The notes: a model not told the origin generated them from the sequence alone. Counted from the stretch's first letter, positions 23,421 to 34,240 are shown. The stretch: 64,000 bases of DNA from Norana najaformis (GCA_964023275.1 OZ029919.1:7999714-8063713); one strand, 5' to 3'. A program made the numbers and translations.

Positions 23421-23866
23421 TTCGCCTCTAGAATATGCATTGGTAAAAATAACATTGACAAATACCCATTGATCAACACCTACGAATACTGAAATGTCAT
23501 TATGCCGATTGGTCTTCATAAATTGGAGGGTATCATGTCGGTTCATTCAACAGTCAGTATGCCTTGCAGCGATGCCGCATGTATAACTGTTTACCCCATT
23601 ATTAAGCAAACGGACTGTAGCGTAACAATTGCATACTGGACCGCGTAACAACAGCGATATTCTTCTCACTTTTAGGCTATACGCAGAGCAGTACATCCCT
23701 AGTGCAGAAAATCAGACGTTTACAAAGTTATGCAAGAGTTTTACTTCGTGCATTCAATGCATTTACTAAGAAGTTAAGTAGACGGACGGACAGACAGACG
23801 GACAGACATATGGACAGGCAGACGAGTAGAGAAATCGGGCCGATGTTGGGATGTTCCCAAAGCGAC

Positions 23867-23926
23867 CTGTTTTGTTTCCGCGAACATACTGGGTTCCTAC
23901 CCAGTATGTTCGCGGAAACAAAACAT
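23867..23926. repeat. Perfect 27-bp inverted repeat (hairpin)
   Basis: Left arm 23868-23894 and right arm 23899-23925 are exact reverse complements, beginning TGTTTTGTTTCCGCGAACAT, with a 4-base loop TCCT. This is far longer and tighter than expected by chance. Confidence 0.9.
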
Positions 23927-24049
23927 AGAGCAATGGATTTAGTCCTACTAAACGAAGGTTTTGCTAAACGTTATCTATGGCCTATAACTCATCCCAGCTT
24001 CCACCAACTGCATTGGCCCCAGAAGCATAATATAAAAAGTAATATACGT

Positions 24050-24125
24050 ACGTACGTACATGCATACATACCTACACACATAACTACATCGGCTACCTAC
24101 CTACCTACGTGCGTACTTACATACA
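24050..24125. repeat. Imperfect TACA/TACG tetranucleotide tract
   Basis: Runs of ACGTACGTACATGCATACAT and CTACCTACCTACGTGCGT. No coding value. Confidence 0.7.
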
Positions 24126-24409
24126 TGAAATCTGTAGATGGCCTTGTCAACGTGTAGTCAATGCCATGCAGCAGACAGAAAACACCGACATAGCTGGGTA
24201 ACCAGGCCTATAATCGTGGTCCATTTGAAAACACCAGACGGCGACTTTTGGATTCAACGAAGGAAGGATTCACTGTAGGAATTCGGGAGAAGCCCAGATT
24301 ATTCACAGTAGAGCTACGCCTTGGTCTTTTACGCCAAGAACTGGCCCAGATTCTGTTAGGCACAAAATCAGACTCGGGGTGGTAATAAGTCCGGTTGGAT
24401 GGACGAACG

Positions 24410-24713
24410 GACTTCTGTACTTCTCCTCGTTACCGGGCCGTAGCACCCTGCTCGGCCACTCAGGATCTCCTGTTTGTCCCTCGAATGCGAACCGCTACTG
24501 CCCAGTCCAGATGCTTTGCCTACATTGGTCCCACTTGCTGGAATCGTTTCCCTCGAGAAATGCGACTTGAGCTCCTTTCTCTCCCTCTCTCAATGTTCCG
24601 CAGGCGCCTGAAGACTGTACTGTTTAACAGTGATTTTACTTTTTCGGGTCGGAAGCACCTCTGTTGAGTTTATCCTGTAAGAGGCGCTTTATAAATCTCA
24701 AATTACAATTACA
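24410..24713 (+). pseudogene. LINE ORF2 C-terminal end and 3' tail (L2/CR1-like)
   Basis: The frame contains DLLFVPRMRTATAQSRCFAY, IGPTCWNRFPREMRLE and FRRRLKTVLFN, which is the usual C-terminal signature of L2/CR1-type ORF2 (VPRTRT-GxRSF, then A-P-LWNSLP, then FK-LLKTYLF). After the stop comes a short 3' UTR, GCGCTTTATAAATCTCAAAT, then TACAATTACAATT repeats. This is therefore a 5'-truncated LINE with its real 3' end. Confidence 0.75.
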
Positions 24714-25827
24714 ATTGACGAAATGTAGCCTGTTCGGTAACTCGCAAACTATTAGTGGACTGCATAGATTAGATCGGTCGTCCAATCTGCCACCCAGAAG
24801 CTTTCCAACTAATTAGGTCGTCGTAAACTAAAGACCAGCCGCCGACGTCGTTAAATCACACGTCACTAATTCAGACAGGCTAATTAATTAGAACACCATC
24901 CATCCAAAACTCTTCCGCAATCGGTTAACGGGGACCGCCGTCTCGCCCGAGTATTTCTTGTCTGAATGACGGTTTAGAAACATTCAAGGCTCGTGACTTC
25001 TGGTAATGACGGCTGATTACAAAGTCACAGCGTCCACCCATCCCTTCTATTTTATCGGATGCTGCTGCTGAGGTGAGGAGGAAGGGGGCTAGGATGCGAC
25101 AAACCGCCGATCATGAACGACTGAAGTAAAAGCGATGGACAATGTTAATCGCCCCTTCGACACGATTAAACGACCGTTGATCACGCACCGAGTCTCGTTA
25201 GGTCCGAAATTTATTGAAGATTCGCTAATCAGCTAACAACCTCACCCCACTGATGCCCCGCTGGTAGGCTTGAGCACCGTACATGCTACTGCGCGCATGA
25301 GGTGGCGATTGCGCCTGTGGTTATGATTTCCGCTGCGAAAGCCCTGTGAGTTCCCGGTTTGAATTCCGGTTTAACGCTTGAATGCTCAGGAAAACAAAAG
25401 ATAAGATGAAAGGGGAACCTTGTCTTGCCGTGTTTCAGTACCGGATGCTTAAGTTTACGAAGCGGTGAGGCAAGTAAGCCAAGCCGTACTTGCAGGCCTG
25501 TGAATGTAAAATTTGTAAACAATTGGGCATCATTTACAGTTGACTGTTTCTACGTTTGGAAGCCAGAACAACGATTGCAGCATGGAGGTCATGTGTTAAA
25601 AGTTGGATGTTTCCTTGTAGACTTGGCCTAGGAGTTCTGAATCATTTAAAATTTGGGCAAATTTGTATTTTCGACGCCCTTTAGAAGCGAGTAACAGTAA
25701 TGAAGACGACTAGGGATGGAGCTACAGAAGATAAACAGCGACTTCTTTTTCTCGGACGTGGCTTCCTGAAAGCAGTGACCATTCCGTCGGCGACTGTTTC
25801 TCCACCATTGATGTCTTACACTACCTC
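24714..25827. other. Gene-poor stretch, nothing recognised
   Basis: Unique-looking sequence of mixed composition. Open frames are short and lack recognisable domains. Confidence 0.3.
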
Positions 25828-26092
25828 AAGGGTACTGGCCTGATTAGCTACACGCGTAGGTCAAGGCGCCTCTGTGCGTGAGGATGCAGGTTCGAGTCCA
25901 GTTCGTGGTTTATTTCAAAGATTAGAATCCCAGGCTACACGGGGACCTTAAATGACGTGGCGCCCATTCAAACTGGCAACTGTGGTGAAGGATCTCACCC
26001 GATTAATTCGTTGAAAAATGAGCAGGGTCGAGGCCATACGGTCGCTATAGATAAACGTCTACATTTATATTTACCTCAAGCGCTGTAGATGT
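25828..26092 (+). repeat. SINE family C copy 2 (best copy)
   Basis: A tRNA-like head (TAGCTACACGCGTAGGTCAA, then GCAGGTTCGAGTCC as B box) is followed by the family core GGACCTTAAATGACGTGGCG, CCCATTCAAACTGGCAACTG, TGGTGAAGGATCTCAC, TGAGCAGGGTCGAGGCCATA, and the 3' end AAGCGCTGTAGATGTCTAAT. Confidence 0.7.
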
Positions 26093-26643
26093 CTAATAAG
26101 AGAAGGCATATCTTCCTTCTCCAGTAGATTCTGAATACATTCGTGGAGAAATTTCCCTGGATTCCACATGCGTTTCACACCTGCTCGTAAGTCTTGGCCC
26201 ACTGCGCAACCACAAGCTACACCTACTATTGTACCCGTATATATTTAGGGGTTGAATTGTTGAACATCAAACGAGTAGTACATACAGATGAACTGACACT
26301 CCATAGTCAACACCATACAATAGGCTAAGCAACTGTGTAATATATGCTAACAGTATACTTCGTGTGTGCATTAAAGCGATATTTTTAATCTGTGTATACA
26401 TAGCCTATACTGTATTTATTGGCTATAAAGCTAAGCTGGATCTATATAAATACATTTATGTATAGCCTTTAGTCTCATATAAGACTAAGATAAGCCCCAG
26501 TGCCCCTTTATTGGGTCAAAAGGACAGAGAGCCATGCGTGGCGCATGCATGGGTAGATGATCCTCAGCTGTTCTTGTTGCAACTCATCCTCCGTAGAACT
26601 CTTTGCCCTCCTTCCTCTTCTGTCTTTCGTTCTGCCGTTCTAA

Positions 26644-26682
26644 TTCTGTCTCTGTCTGTCTGTCTGTCTGTCCGTCCGTCTG

Positions 26683-26768
<86 letters not shown>
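26644..26768. repeat. (TCTG)n(TC)n microsatellite
   Basis: TCTG and TCCG repeats followed by about 75 bp of TC. It produces long Leu/Ser and Arg/Glu open frames in several readings; none is a gene. Confidence 0.95.
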
Positions 26769-26770
<2 letters not shown>

Positions 26771-27779
26771 TCTGTCCATCCATCTGACTTATATAACTTT
26801 AATTTTTCAAAGCATATACCATAATTTAATAACGAGATTGTTTCCATACCCGTTTACACATATATTAGGTTTACCTACATACGTGTCTTATTTTTAAAGG
26901 AGCAATATAACCTGAAAGAAACTCCGAAGTAGGTTAAACTGAACACGTGCCAGCACACGGGTTGCAAGTGGTTGTTTTTATGTCGTAAGAACGCTAATCC
27001 TAAGTGGCGATGGCAGCGGTGCATTTGGAGTGTTCTATTCATAGCTCTGGTGGGTGGGGTGAATTCTCAATGTCAGGGGGTGACCCATGCATGACATGAG
27101 ATTTATGCATATTCGACATGTTGGAGATGTGCCATCTGTGGTTGGTAGCAGTTTGGGGAAGACTTATGGGGGAGACTTATGGGGAGGAATGAAAATCATT
27201 GCAAGGCAGGTCCAGGCACCATCTTCTGCTGCAGCAAACGCCCCCTCTCTCTCTCCTTCCTTCCCTCCCTACCTCCCTCCCTGCCTCCCTCATATTGTGA
27301 TATTATATGTCTAATTTCCAAAGTGACATATCACGTCAGATCATGTCAAATCGCCAATAAATTGCACACTGTGTGTCCGTTTCATGCCACAGGACATCCT
27401 GCTAAATTTGAAAGATGAGTCTTCTTTCTTGGAAGGTTTATTCTTTCAGCCGAAGTCTAGGGCTTAAGTCCAATGTAAAAACTCCCGGATCGACACTGAG
27501 AAATCTAGACAGAGGCTGTACTGGCTGGGTCAAGGGGACAGACATCCCTTCAGCAATGACATTTACACAACAAGCATGCACGCGACACGCACTGGAATAT
27601 TTCCTCTACTCCCCTCGCGACCCAACTGAGTCACGACCAGGCTCGAAGGATAGGGGTGGTCACGCGTTGTCAGGGTCAACCTTCCAGGGCAAAGACCAAA
27701 CACCACAAACGGCCTAGCATATCATCATATAGCCTACTATCCGCGGCACTGCATGGGTAAAAACCCCCAGCGTTCACGC

Positions 27780-28000
27780 GAAGATCCGTTTCATCCAGTA
27801 TCAAGAATACGCATGCGCAAAAACTAGACCGCAGTTCAGCGAAGTATCTATTAATAGGCGCAAACCTACGCCTCCTTCTCCTCCTCCTCCTCTGCGGGTT
27901 AACACGTGAGCGATAACTGATTATCCCCAGGCAACGGGGCCTGCTGGGCCAATCAGGCGCTGGCCTGCAGCCTAGTTCAAGGTGAAGGGTGGAGGACGTC
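27780..28000. promoter_or_regulatory. Promoter-like patch without an obvious gene
   Basis: TACGCATGCGCAAAA at about 27811 fits the NRF1 palindrome GCGCATGCGC in part. Farther on are CCAGGCAACGGGG (an RFX half-site-like GGCAAC) and GGGCCAATCAGGCG (CCAAT box), all within 150 bp. Composition is higher in GC than its surroundings. The elements are those of a TATA-less promoter, but I find no reading frame beside it. Inference only. Confidence 0.3.
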
Positions 28001-28118
28001 CTTTATTATCTGCGGCACGTGTGGATATTAGATTATCGAGACCCAAACAAGGCCTTGGGACCAAACACTATCGTAAGGTGTAACTTGTTCAGCCGAACCT
28101 TAAATGGACATACGTGTA

Positions 28119-28312
28119 CTTCAACCTTGTTTACGTTTGCACTGCCTGCAGGCATACCTATCGTGGTTGCCTATAGTTGTCAATGTTATCGTAATGCACG
28201 AAGCATTGCATTACGATAACATTGACAACTATAGGCAACCACGACAGGTATGCCTGCAGGCAGTGCAAACGTAAACAAGGTTGAAGCATTATGCATTACG
28301 ATAACATTGACA
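28119..28312. repeat. Long palindrome, 80-bp arms, plus a third partial copy
   Basis: Arms 28119-28198 and 28207-28286 are reverse complements with one mismatch in 80 (an A/G difference beside CATACCT), around an 8-base loop. Immediately after the right arm, 28292-28312 repeats the first 21 bases of that arm in direct orientation (TGCATTACGATAACATTGAC and one more base). Open frames through it are symmetrical artefacts. Confidence 0.95.
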
Positions 28313-28355
28313 GTATTCGTCCGTGTCTAGGCTGAAGATTTACTAACCTGTATTC

Positions 28356-28660
28356 AGAGCGACTCGGTGGCTTAGCGGTAACGCGCTTGCTCACGGAGCT
28401 TGCGGTTGCGGGTTCGACTCCGGGTAACGACCTTGGGCAAGTTGTTTACGCACACGTGCCTCTGTCACCAAGCAGTATAATTTGGTACCGGCGTAAGCTG
28501 GGAAGTAAACGGCAAGTCCTGCGATACACTGGCCCCGTGTCCAGGACCTTGGGATTCGTCCATTGCCGGCTCAAGGCCATAGAAAAGGAGATGAGCGCCT
28601 CCCTATGTTCCTCAGGAACGGGAAAGGACTTTACTTTTTTTATTCAGAGCTTTAAATAAA
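28356..28660 (+). repeat. SINE family D copy 1 (full, tRNA-like head)
   Basis: The head reads CGACTCGGTGGCTTAGCGGT, AACGCGCTTGCTCACGGAGC and TTGCGGTTGCGGGTTCGACT, with a clear A-box and B-box arrangement. The body has CTGGGAAGTAAACGGCAAGT, CCTGCGATACACTGGCCC, GTGTCCAGGACCTTGGGATT and AAAAGGAGATGAGCGCCTCC. It matches 32035-32330 (minus) and 58970-59135. Confidence 0.8.
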
Positions 28661-28721
28661 GAAATAAAATAATCGTCACAATTATCATCAGTACAAGCGT
28701 CTTCTAATTGCGTTACTTCCA

Positions 28722-28915
28722 CAGCGCCGTCGTCACAATGCAAAAGGCATCAGTTGGTGTTCGCTTCAAGTAAGATCACTGTCAAAATCATAATCATTGG
28801 GAGAAACTAGGTCGAAAGGATCTGTGTAGTTGGCCCCTCCCCAGGAGGGATTACTTCCAGTTAAAGGAAAGTAGAGAGAAGCTAGGTTGAAATCCGATCG
28901 GTAAGGGAAGGGTCA
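28722..28915. repeat. Repeat family E copy 2
   Basis: It contains ACAGCGCCGTCGTCACAATG, GTCAAAATCATAATCATTGG, GAGAAACTAGGTCGAA and later GCTAGGTTGAAATCCGATCG, so the terminal block appears twice. It is related to 52312-52480. Confidence 0.5.
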
Positions 28916-29169
28916 GGTCGTTGCTGTGTATGCATCCCACGCAGACGAACTAGATAGATATCCTGCTCTACTCGTACAAGTGTTTTGCAAACTATTTACT
29001 TTTCTAGATTTAATTATGACAGCGCTACAGCAATTGTAAGTTTAGTGTTTGATGAGCGTCAATAGATAGACGGTGGTTCTAGCAGTGATGCTACCTACTT
29101 CCTTGAAAACATGCGATTCAGTGTAAACGTCTGTCAGGTAACTAGGTCGCTGGTTTAGTTAGCTACTTT

Positions 29170-29540
29170 GGCGTATGTATGTATGTATGTATGTATATAT
29201 GTATGTATGTATATATATGTATATATGTATGATGTATGTATGTATGTATGTATATATGTATATATTTGTATGTATGATGTATGTAGGTATCTGTGTCTAT
29301 ATGGAGGGATGGATATATGTATGTATAATGCAGGTATGTATGTTTGTATGTGTGTATGTATATGTGTATGTATTTATGTATGATGTATGTATGCACGCAT
29401 GCATGTATGTGTATGTAAGCTTGATGTATGTGTGTATGCACGCATGCATGTATGTGTGTATGCATGTGTGTGTGTTTGTGTGTGTAGGTGTGTGTGTTTA
29501 GATGAGTGTGTAGGTGTGCGTGTGTGCGTGTGTATGATGT
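29170..29540. repeat. Imperfect GTAT/GTGT microsatellite, about 370 bp
   Basis: Degenerate GTAT tetranucleotides with ATAT and GTGTGT blocks, and ATGATGTATGTATG recurrences. Tyr/Met/Val/Cys-rich and His/Thr-rich open frames on both strands are artefacts. Confidence 0.95.
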
Positions 29541-29879
29541 ATTTCGACGAACTCCTACTTTCATTTTGATCGGACTCGCCGGATTGAACTCCACGTGCGT
29601 GGAATGCGTAATACAATCCACGTGCCAGAATGCTGCCGATGGCCCCGGGATAATGTGGGCGACCCAGGGCCAACAGGTCGGGGTTCAGCTTTACGAAGTT
29701 CGGTCATATGCATAGCACATCAGTCACTTGATCTACTTGGTCTGAATGATCCAGGCTGAAAACGTGAGGGCATCTTTGACTTGGGAGTGTTTTATAAGAC
29801 CACACAGCTTAACAAAAAACGTTTAAATATAGCTGCTCTATTAAACTGAATTAAGTACACACAGATCACGTCTTCTGAT

Positions 29880-30076
29880 CTCTCTTTCCGCTCCAATCCC
29901 AAACATCGCCCACCGTAGCCGCCACGCTGTCTCTCTGCATGACTTTTGGATCTTGAGCTGGAACCGAACCTCTTGCCTATCGATTTGGTTTTGACTGAGC
30001 GCCTGTGAGTAAGCTGGTCCCCGCGGCGGGGCTTTCGTTGGGCGCTGTAGAAATCTCGAAATTACGATTACGGTTA
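29880..30076 (+). repeat. SINE family B copy 3 (near full length)
   Basis: CTCTTTCCGCTCCAATCCCA, GCCCACCGTAGCCGCCACGC, GAGCTGGAACCGAACC, CGATTTGGTTTTGACTGAGC, GCTTTCGTTGGGCGCTGTAG, then AAATCTCGAAATTACGATTA and CGGTTA. Confidence 0.9.
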
Positions 30077-31426
30077 CTTAGCTTTACAATGCGTACGGAG
30101 TTCGCTATGGTCTTCTTAAGGCCATCCTACCAGAATATCTACTATACTAAACGCATTGTTCTGGGAGAAAGGGGCTTGGACTAAACAAAGTCAGCAGCTC
30201 TGTGTCCACTTCAACTCAGCCCTGTGCTTCGAGCTCAGGAGAAGTGGGTTTCTCTTCCCGTGCTATTCCTCCTTGATTACAATATACACACATAAGACTG
30301 CATGTCTCAGCTACATGGCGAAAGAGGATCTCTAGTGTTTGGCTTTCTCACCCTTGTTCGCTTTTCAGTTGGGGTCCCTGCTCATGTCTTTTTTAGCAGA
30401 CGACTATCATGACCACACCAGTCCTTCCCCTTCACTTCAGCAAACCAACCAGAAGCACCCCAGCTCACCATCAGAAGGACTACGAGAGAGCAAGAGAGTG
30501 AGACACGTGATTTCGTTTATTTAACGAGGTATTCAAGCATAAGCATGGGCTATAGCCGCTATACGCTAAACTAAGGAGTCCAAGACGGATAAGCTGACGG
30601 CTTGCTACCCAACCAGAGAACCCCGGTGGAGAGGCTGGGGCTTGGAATTTCCAAAGCTCGTGCAGCGAAGTTGGGTCAAGTTCCCTCCTCTGTAAAGTGA
30701 GAGATAGATAGTTTCTGTTTAACAACGCTGTATCATAACAAAGATGATTAGCGTCTCCCTCCTCTACACAGGCTTGGGACTAGCACCATCCGAACACGGC
30801 AGTGGCGGAGTTTGTAGCCCCTGTTACTCGGCACCTACTGCTTCTGACTCTCACAACCATTGACTCTCACATTCATTGGCTCATCATTTCCCCAGTCTCT
30901 ACCAACTACAGGCTCCAATCAACTGGTTGGTCACTGGCTTCTACAAAGTGATCTGCCTGTTTTATTCCTGTGCACTTCTCAATCCTCAGGAGACCATACC
31001 ATTTATCATTGGTCTCCCTCCAGCTGACCCTAATCAGGTGTCTATCTACATTTTTGCATATTTAATTAAATTACTTAACTCTTCATTTGCATTTTCAATA
31101 GCCACAGCTATGGCGACGCTGCCTAATACCTAAGTCGTCAACAAGCCGACTGGAACACCCTCCCCAACTGCCAAATGAAACCCAATCCCTAAGAATACAG
31201 TGTCCTAGTTATCATGAATGTAGGTCAGGTCATCACCCACCCTTTTCTCAAATTCATAGACCAGCTAGTGTGCTTCAGCTCAGAGGACAAGAACTAAGGT
31301 ACTTTATTTTCCCACAGTTTATATGTATATGAATATTTGTGTAGCGCCTTTTGATCTCCTCTCGCGGCTGTCCCGGGCCCTTTGTGCAAGAGGATGTTTT
31401 GGCTCACATATTGACAAGTATAGTGG
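30077..31426. other. Gene-poor stretch, nothing recognised
   Basis: Short open frames only. A hAT-MITE-like terminus (CAGTGGCGGA) is at about 30800. No gene is supported. Confidence 0.3.
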
Positions 31427-31554
31427 AACTTGGGACCGGACCCTTTTTGCCTATCGATTTTGTTTTGACTGAGCGACTGTGAATAAGCTGGTCCCCGAGG
31501 CCCTGCTTTCGTTGGGCGCTGTAGAAATCTCGGAATTACGATTACGATTACGAT
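31427..31554 (+). repeat. SINE family B copy 4, three-repeat tail
   Basis: The 3' half of the family, from GGACCGGACCC through TATCGATTTTGTTTTGACTG and CTTTCGTTGGGCGCTGTAGA to AATCTCGGAATTACGATTAC plus GATTACGATA. It shows the tail as a short ATTACG tandem repeat. Confidence 0.85.
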
Positions 31555-31587
31555 AGTGACTACATTTGATTGAGAGATTTGTGTCTT

Positions 31588-31690
31588 AGTACACGGGGAT
31601 CTAAAATGGTATGGCGCCTATTCAACCGGACAGCGGTGGCAAAATACTTCGCTCGATAAATTACTGGAAATGAGGAGAGTCGAACCCCCG
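31588..31690 (+). repeat. SINE family C copy 3 (core only)
   Basis: TACACGGGGATCTAAAATGG, GGCGCCTATTCAACCGGACA and GCGGTGGCAAAATACTTCGC match the family core. The head is missing. Confidence 0.6.
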
Positions 31691-31762
31691 ACCTCGCTCT
31701 AGGACTTGAACATCGATGGGTTAGAGCATCCTCTTAGTAATTTTACCTTCTCTAGTCTTATT

Positions 31763-31980
31763 AATCGTAATCGTAATCGTAATTCAGAGATTTCTACAGC
31801 GCTCAACGAAAGCTACGTTACGGGGACCAGCTTATTCACAGGCGCTCAGTCAAAACAATATCGATAGGCAAAAGGGTTCGGTTCCCGATTAAGGTCCAAA
31901 AGTCAGGCAGAGAGACAGGCTGGCAGCTACGCTGGGTGATGTTTGGGATTGGAGCGGAAAGAGAGAAAATAGAAAGAAGG
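31763..31980 (-). repeat. SINE family B copy 5 (near full length, minus)
   Basis: Starts AATCGTAATCGTAATCGTAA (three tail repeats) and continues TTTCTACAGCGCTCAACGAA, GGGGACCAGCTTATTCACAG, TCGGTTCCCGATTAAGGTCC, ATTGGAGCGGAAAGAGAGAA. Confidence 0.9.
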
Positions 31981-32034
31981 AGAGTATTACGGTTTGAGCC
32001 ATATTATGCTAATAAGTGAGGTGGGTAAAGTAAA

Positions 32035-32330
32035 AAGTAAAACCCCCATATCTCTTGTAGAAGGTTGGGGAGACGCTCATTTCACGTTATTCTACCTAAG
32101 AGTCGGCAATGGACGAATCCCAAGGTTCTGGACACGCAGCCAGTGCATCGCAGGACTTACCTACTTCCCAGCTCAGCCCGGTATCCAAATTATACAGCGT
32201 GGTGACAGCGGCACATTGCGCGAATAAGGTGCCCAAGGTCGTTCCACGGCGTCCTCTCAGCGGGCTCGAACCCGTAATCGTTCGATTACACACCCAGCGG
32301 GCTAACCGGACAGGCCACCATGCTTCATTA
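32035..32330 (-). repeat. SINE family D copy 2 (full, minus)
   Basis: Reverse complemented, it has the head GGTTAGCCCGCTGGGTGTGT, B box ACGGGTTCGAGCCCGCTGAG, CAGCTGGGAAGTAGGTAAGT-like body and TGTCCAGAACCTTGGGATTC. It agrees with 28356-28660. Confidence 0.8.
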
Positions 32331-32917
32331 ACAGTTACAACTTGCACAATCCATTGCTACGCCACTGGTAATCAATGAGAGTTAAAGGTTAATGAACGAT
32401 GCAAAGCCAAATTTTACTTGTAAACAACCGCCAATTAGCAGTTAGATTGCCAAAGGTGAGTGATCGCCCGTTATCGTCAGTTTGTTCTAAAACTATATCA
32501 GATAATACACCTGTGTTAAGCGCGAATTAGCTCGTTGTCTTTCGTAATTAGCCTACAGTTTATATTAAGACAACACACACACAAATTCTTTCATTCCAGT
32601 TCCAGCATAATATGGCTACAGGGCCTATGGGGTTATGATTGGCATCATCTAAGCCTACACTTTAAACTTTGCCTAGGCCTACATCTAAAGGCCAGAAACT
32701 ACAAATGGATCAAATGCATGGCGTATTTTATTACTTGGGACATGCTTCGTTCAATGGACCTCCATCGCCGGAGATCAAAAATGTTTCTTGCACAAAATCC
32801 AGTGACGAAACTACCATTTCGGAGGTCCACGCTCAGAGGGGGGGCACGAACCCTCAGCCGCGTTATGTGGACTAACAGTTACCATAGAAACCAGTGGCAC
32901 AGTATGGGCTTGACACC

Positions 32918-32995
32918 CACACACCCACACACACACACACACCTATACCACCAACCCCCCCCACACACACACACACAACACACACACACACACAC
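32918..32995. repeat. (AC)n microsatellite
   Basis: AC repeats interrupted by CCCCCC and ACCAACCCC; intergenic. Confidence 0.95.
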
Positions 32996-33299
32996 TGGCC
33001 TAACGAAAACGTACTGGGAAATTTCGCTTTAAGTCATTTTTGTCCATACAGTTTTCTTAATATATTTTCAATAAGGGGCTGATTCAGGATTTTAGCTTGG
33101 GATCATACGATTTCTGACCTCCTGATTATATGTTTATACTCTTTCAGTTTTCAGTTTCAAAATAACGGTATAATCTCTATACACAGACTTATACAGACTG
33201 CCCTGTGGTCATATTTCAAACTTTATGAACTGGGACATAAGCCACATCTGTGGACATCTGATATAGATGGGTGAGAACAGGCTCACACGGGATTCAGTA

Positions 33300-33337
33300 T
33301 CGTAATCTCGAGATTTCTATAGCGCCCAACGAAATCT
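33300..33337 (-). repeat. SINE family B tail fragment
   Basis: CGTAATCTCGAGATTTCTAT followed by AGCGCCCAACGAAATC is the 3' end only. Confidence 0.7.
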
Positions 33338-33595
33338 AAATTCTATGTAAAAGGAATGAAATCGCAACATTTGTCAATTGTGGTATTTTACTTGCATTTT
33401 TTAAAGGTTTTCGCGTTGTATTTTACTTGGGGTGTTCCATCCTAACACTGCAGACGATGGGGGTCGTAGCCCCCGACCCCTAGATCCGCCTCTGTTTTCA
33501 AACTTCCAGAGTCAAGACACTGACGTGCATCTTTCGACGAAAACCAATGAACATTATGCCATTCGGAGGTTTCTGACGATTATTCGCAGTAATAC

Positions 33596-33598
<3 letters not shown>

Positions 33599-33674
<76 letters not shown>
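33599..33674. repeat. (TA)n microsatellite, about 74 bp
   Basis: An uninterrupted TA run. The Tyr/Ile open frames on both strands are artefacts. Confidence 0.98.
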
Positions 33675-33675
<1 letters not shown>

Positions 33676-34139
33676 CCTAAGCAGTATTTTCCTGTTAGTT
33701 GTAGCGCTATGGTAAGCCTATGTAGGCCGATCACTGAACAAGGAAGCAACATGGATCTGGTTTTTCAGATTATTGCTGACAGAAGACGTAGCTAAGACTT
33801 CCTCTTTCAACCAAACGCTCCTCCCATGTGAGTCATCATTTGTTGCTATTCGAACTACGTAGTATGCTAGTGGTTCAATTGTTCATCCACAGGTGGCGGA
33901 TCTCAAAATATTTGCAAATCCAAAGCCCAAGCTAATCTAAAGAATCTATACGCGATATTCGCTATTTGGATAAAACGTAAAAATGCGCGAAACACGACTC
34001 ATGTTATTGTTGTAATTATTAATATTTTTAATAATAGGCTGATATTATTAGGCCTATTGTAAGCAGAAACACATCAACTAAAAAGCATTAAACGTGTTAG
34101 AAATGACTAGGATTTCGTATTTGACGGGTTTCGTATTTT

Positions 34140-34240
34140 AGGTGGCGGATCTCATAATTAAGTGGTGGGTCCCAAAGTTCAGGTGGCGGATCTCAAATCA
34201 GAGGTTCCGGATTTCAGACCCGGCGGGATCCGGCTGAATT
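34140..34240. repeat. 20-bp imperfect tandem repeat, unit AGGTGGCGGATCTCA-
   Basis: Units at 34141, 34161, 34181 and 34201 share a GGTGGCGGATCTCA-like core at exact 20-bp spacing and diverge outward. The same 15-mer AGGTGGCGGATCTCA is also present once at 33891-33905. Confidence 0.7.

Noticed and set aside
26511..26897. Long Leu/Ser and Arg/Glu open frames on both strands
   Set aside because: They are translations of a (TCTG)n(TC)n microsatellite; open frames in several readings at once and no flanking coding signal.
29163..29673. Tyr/Met/Cys and His/Thr-rich open frames
   Set aside because: Translations of a GTAT/GTGT repeat on both strands.
33498..33752. Frame with a long Tyr/Ile run
   Set aside because: (TA)n dinucleotide repeat.
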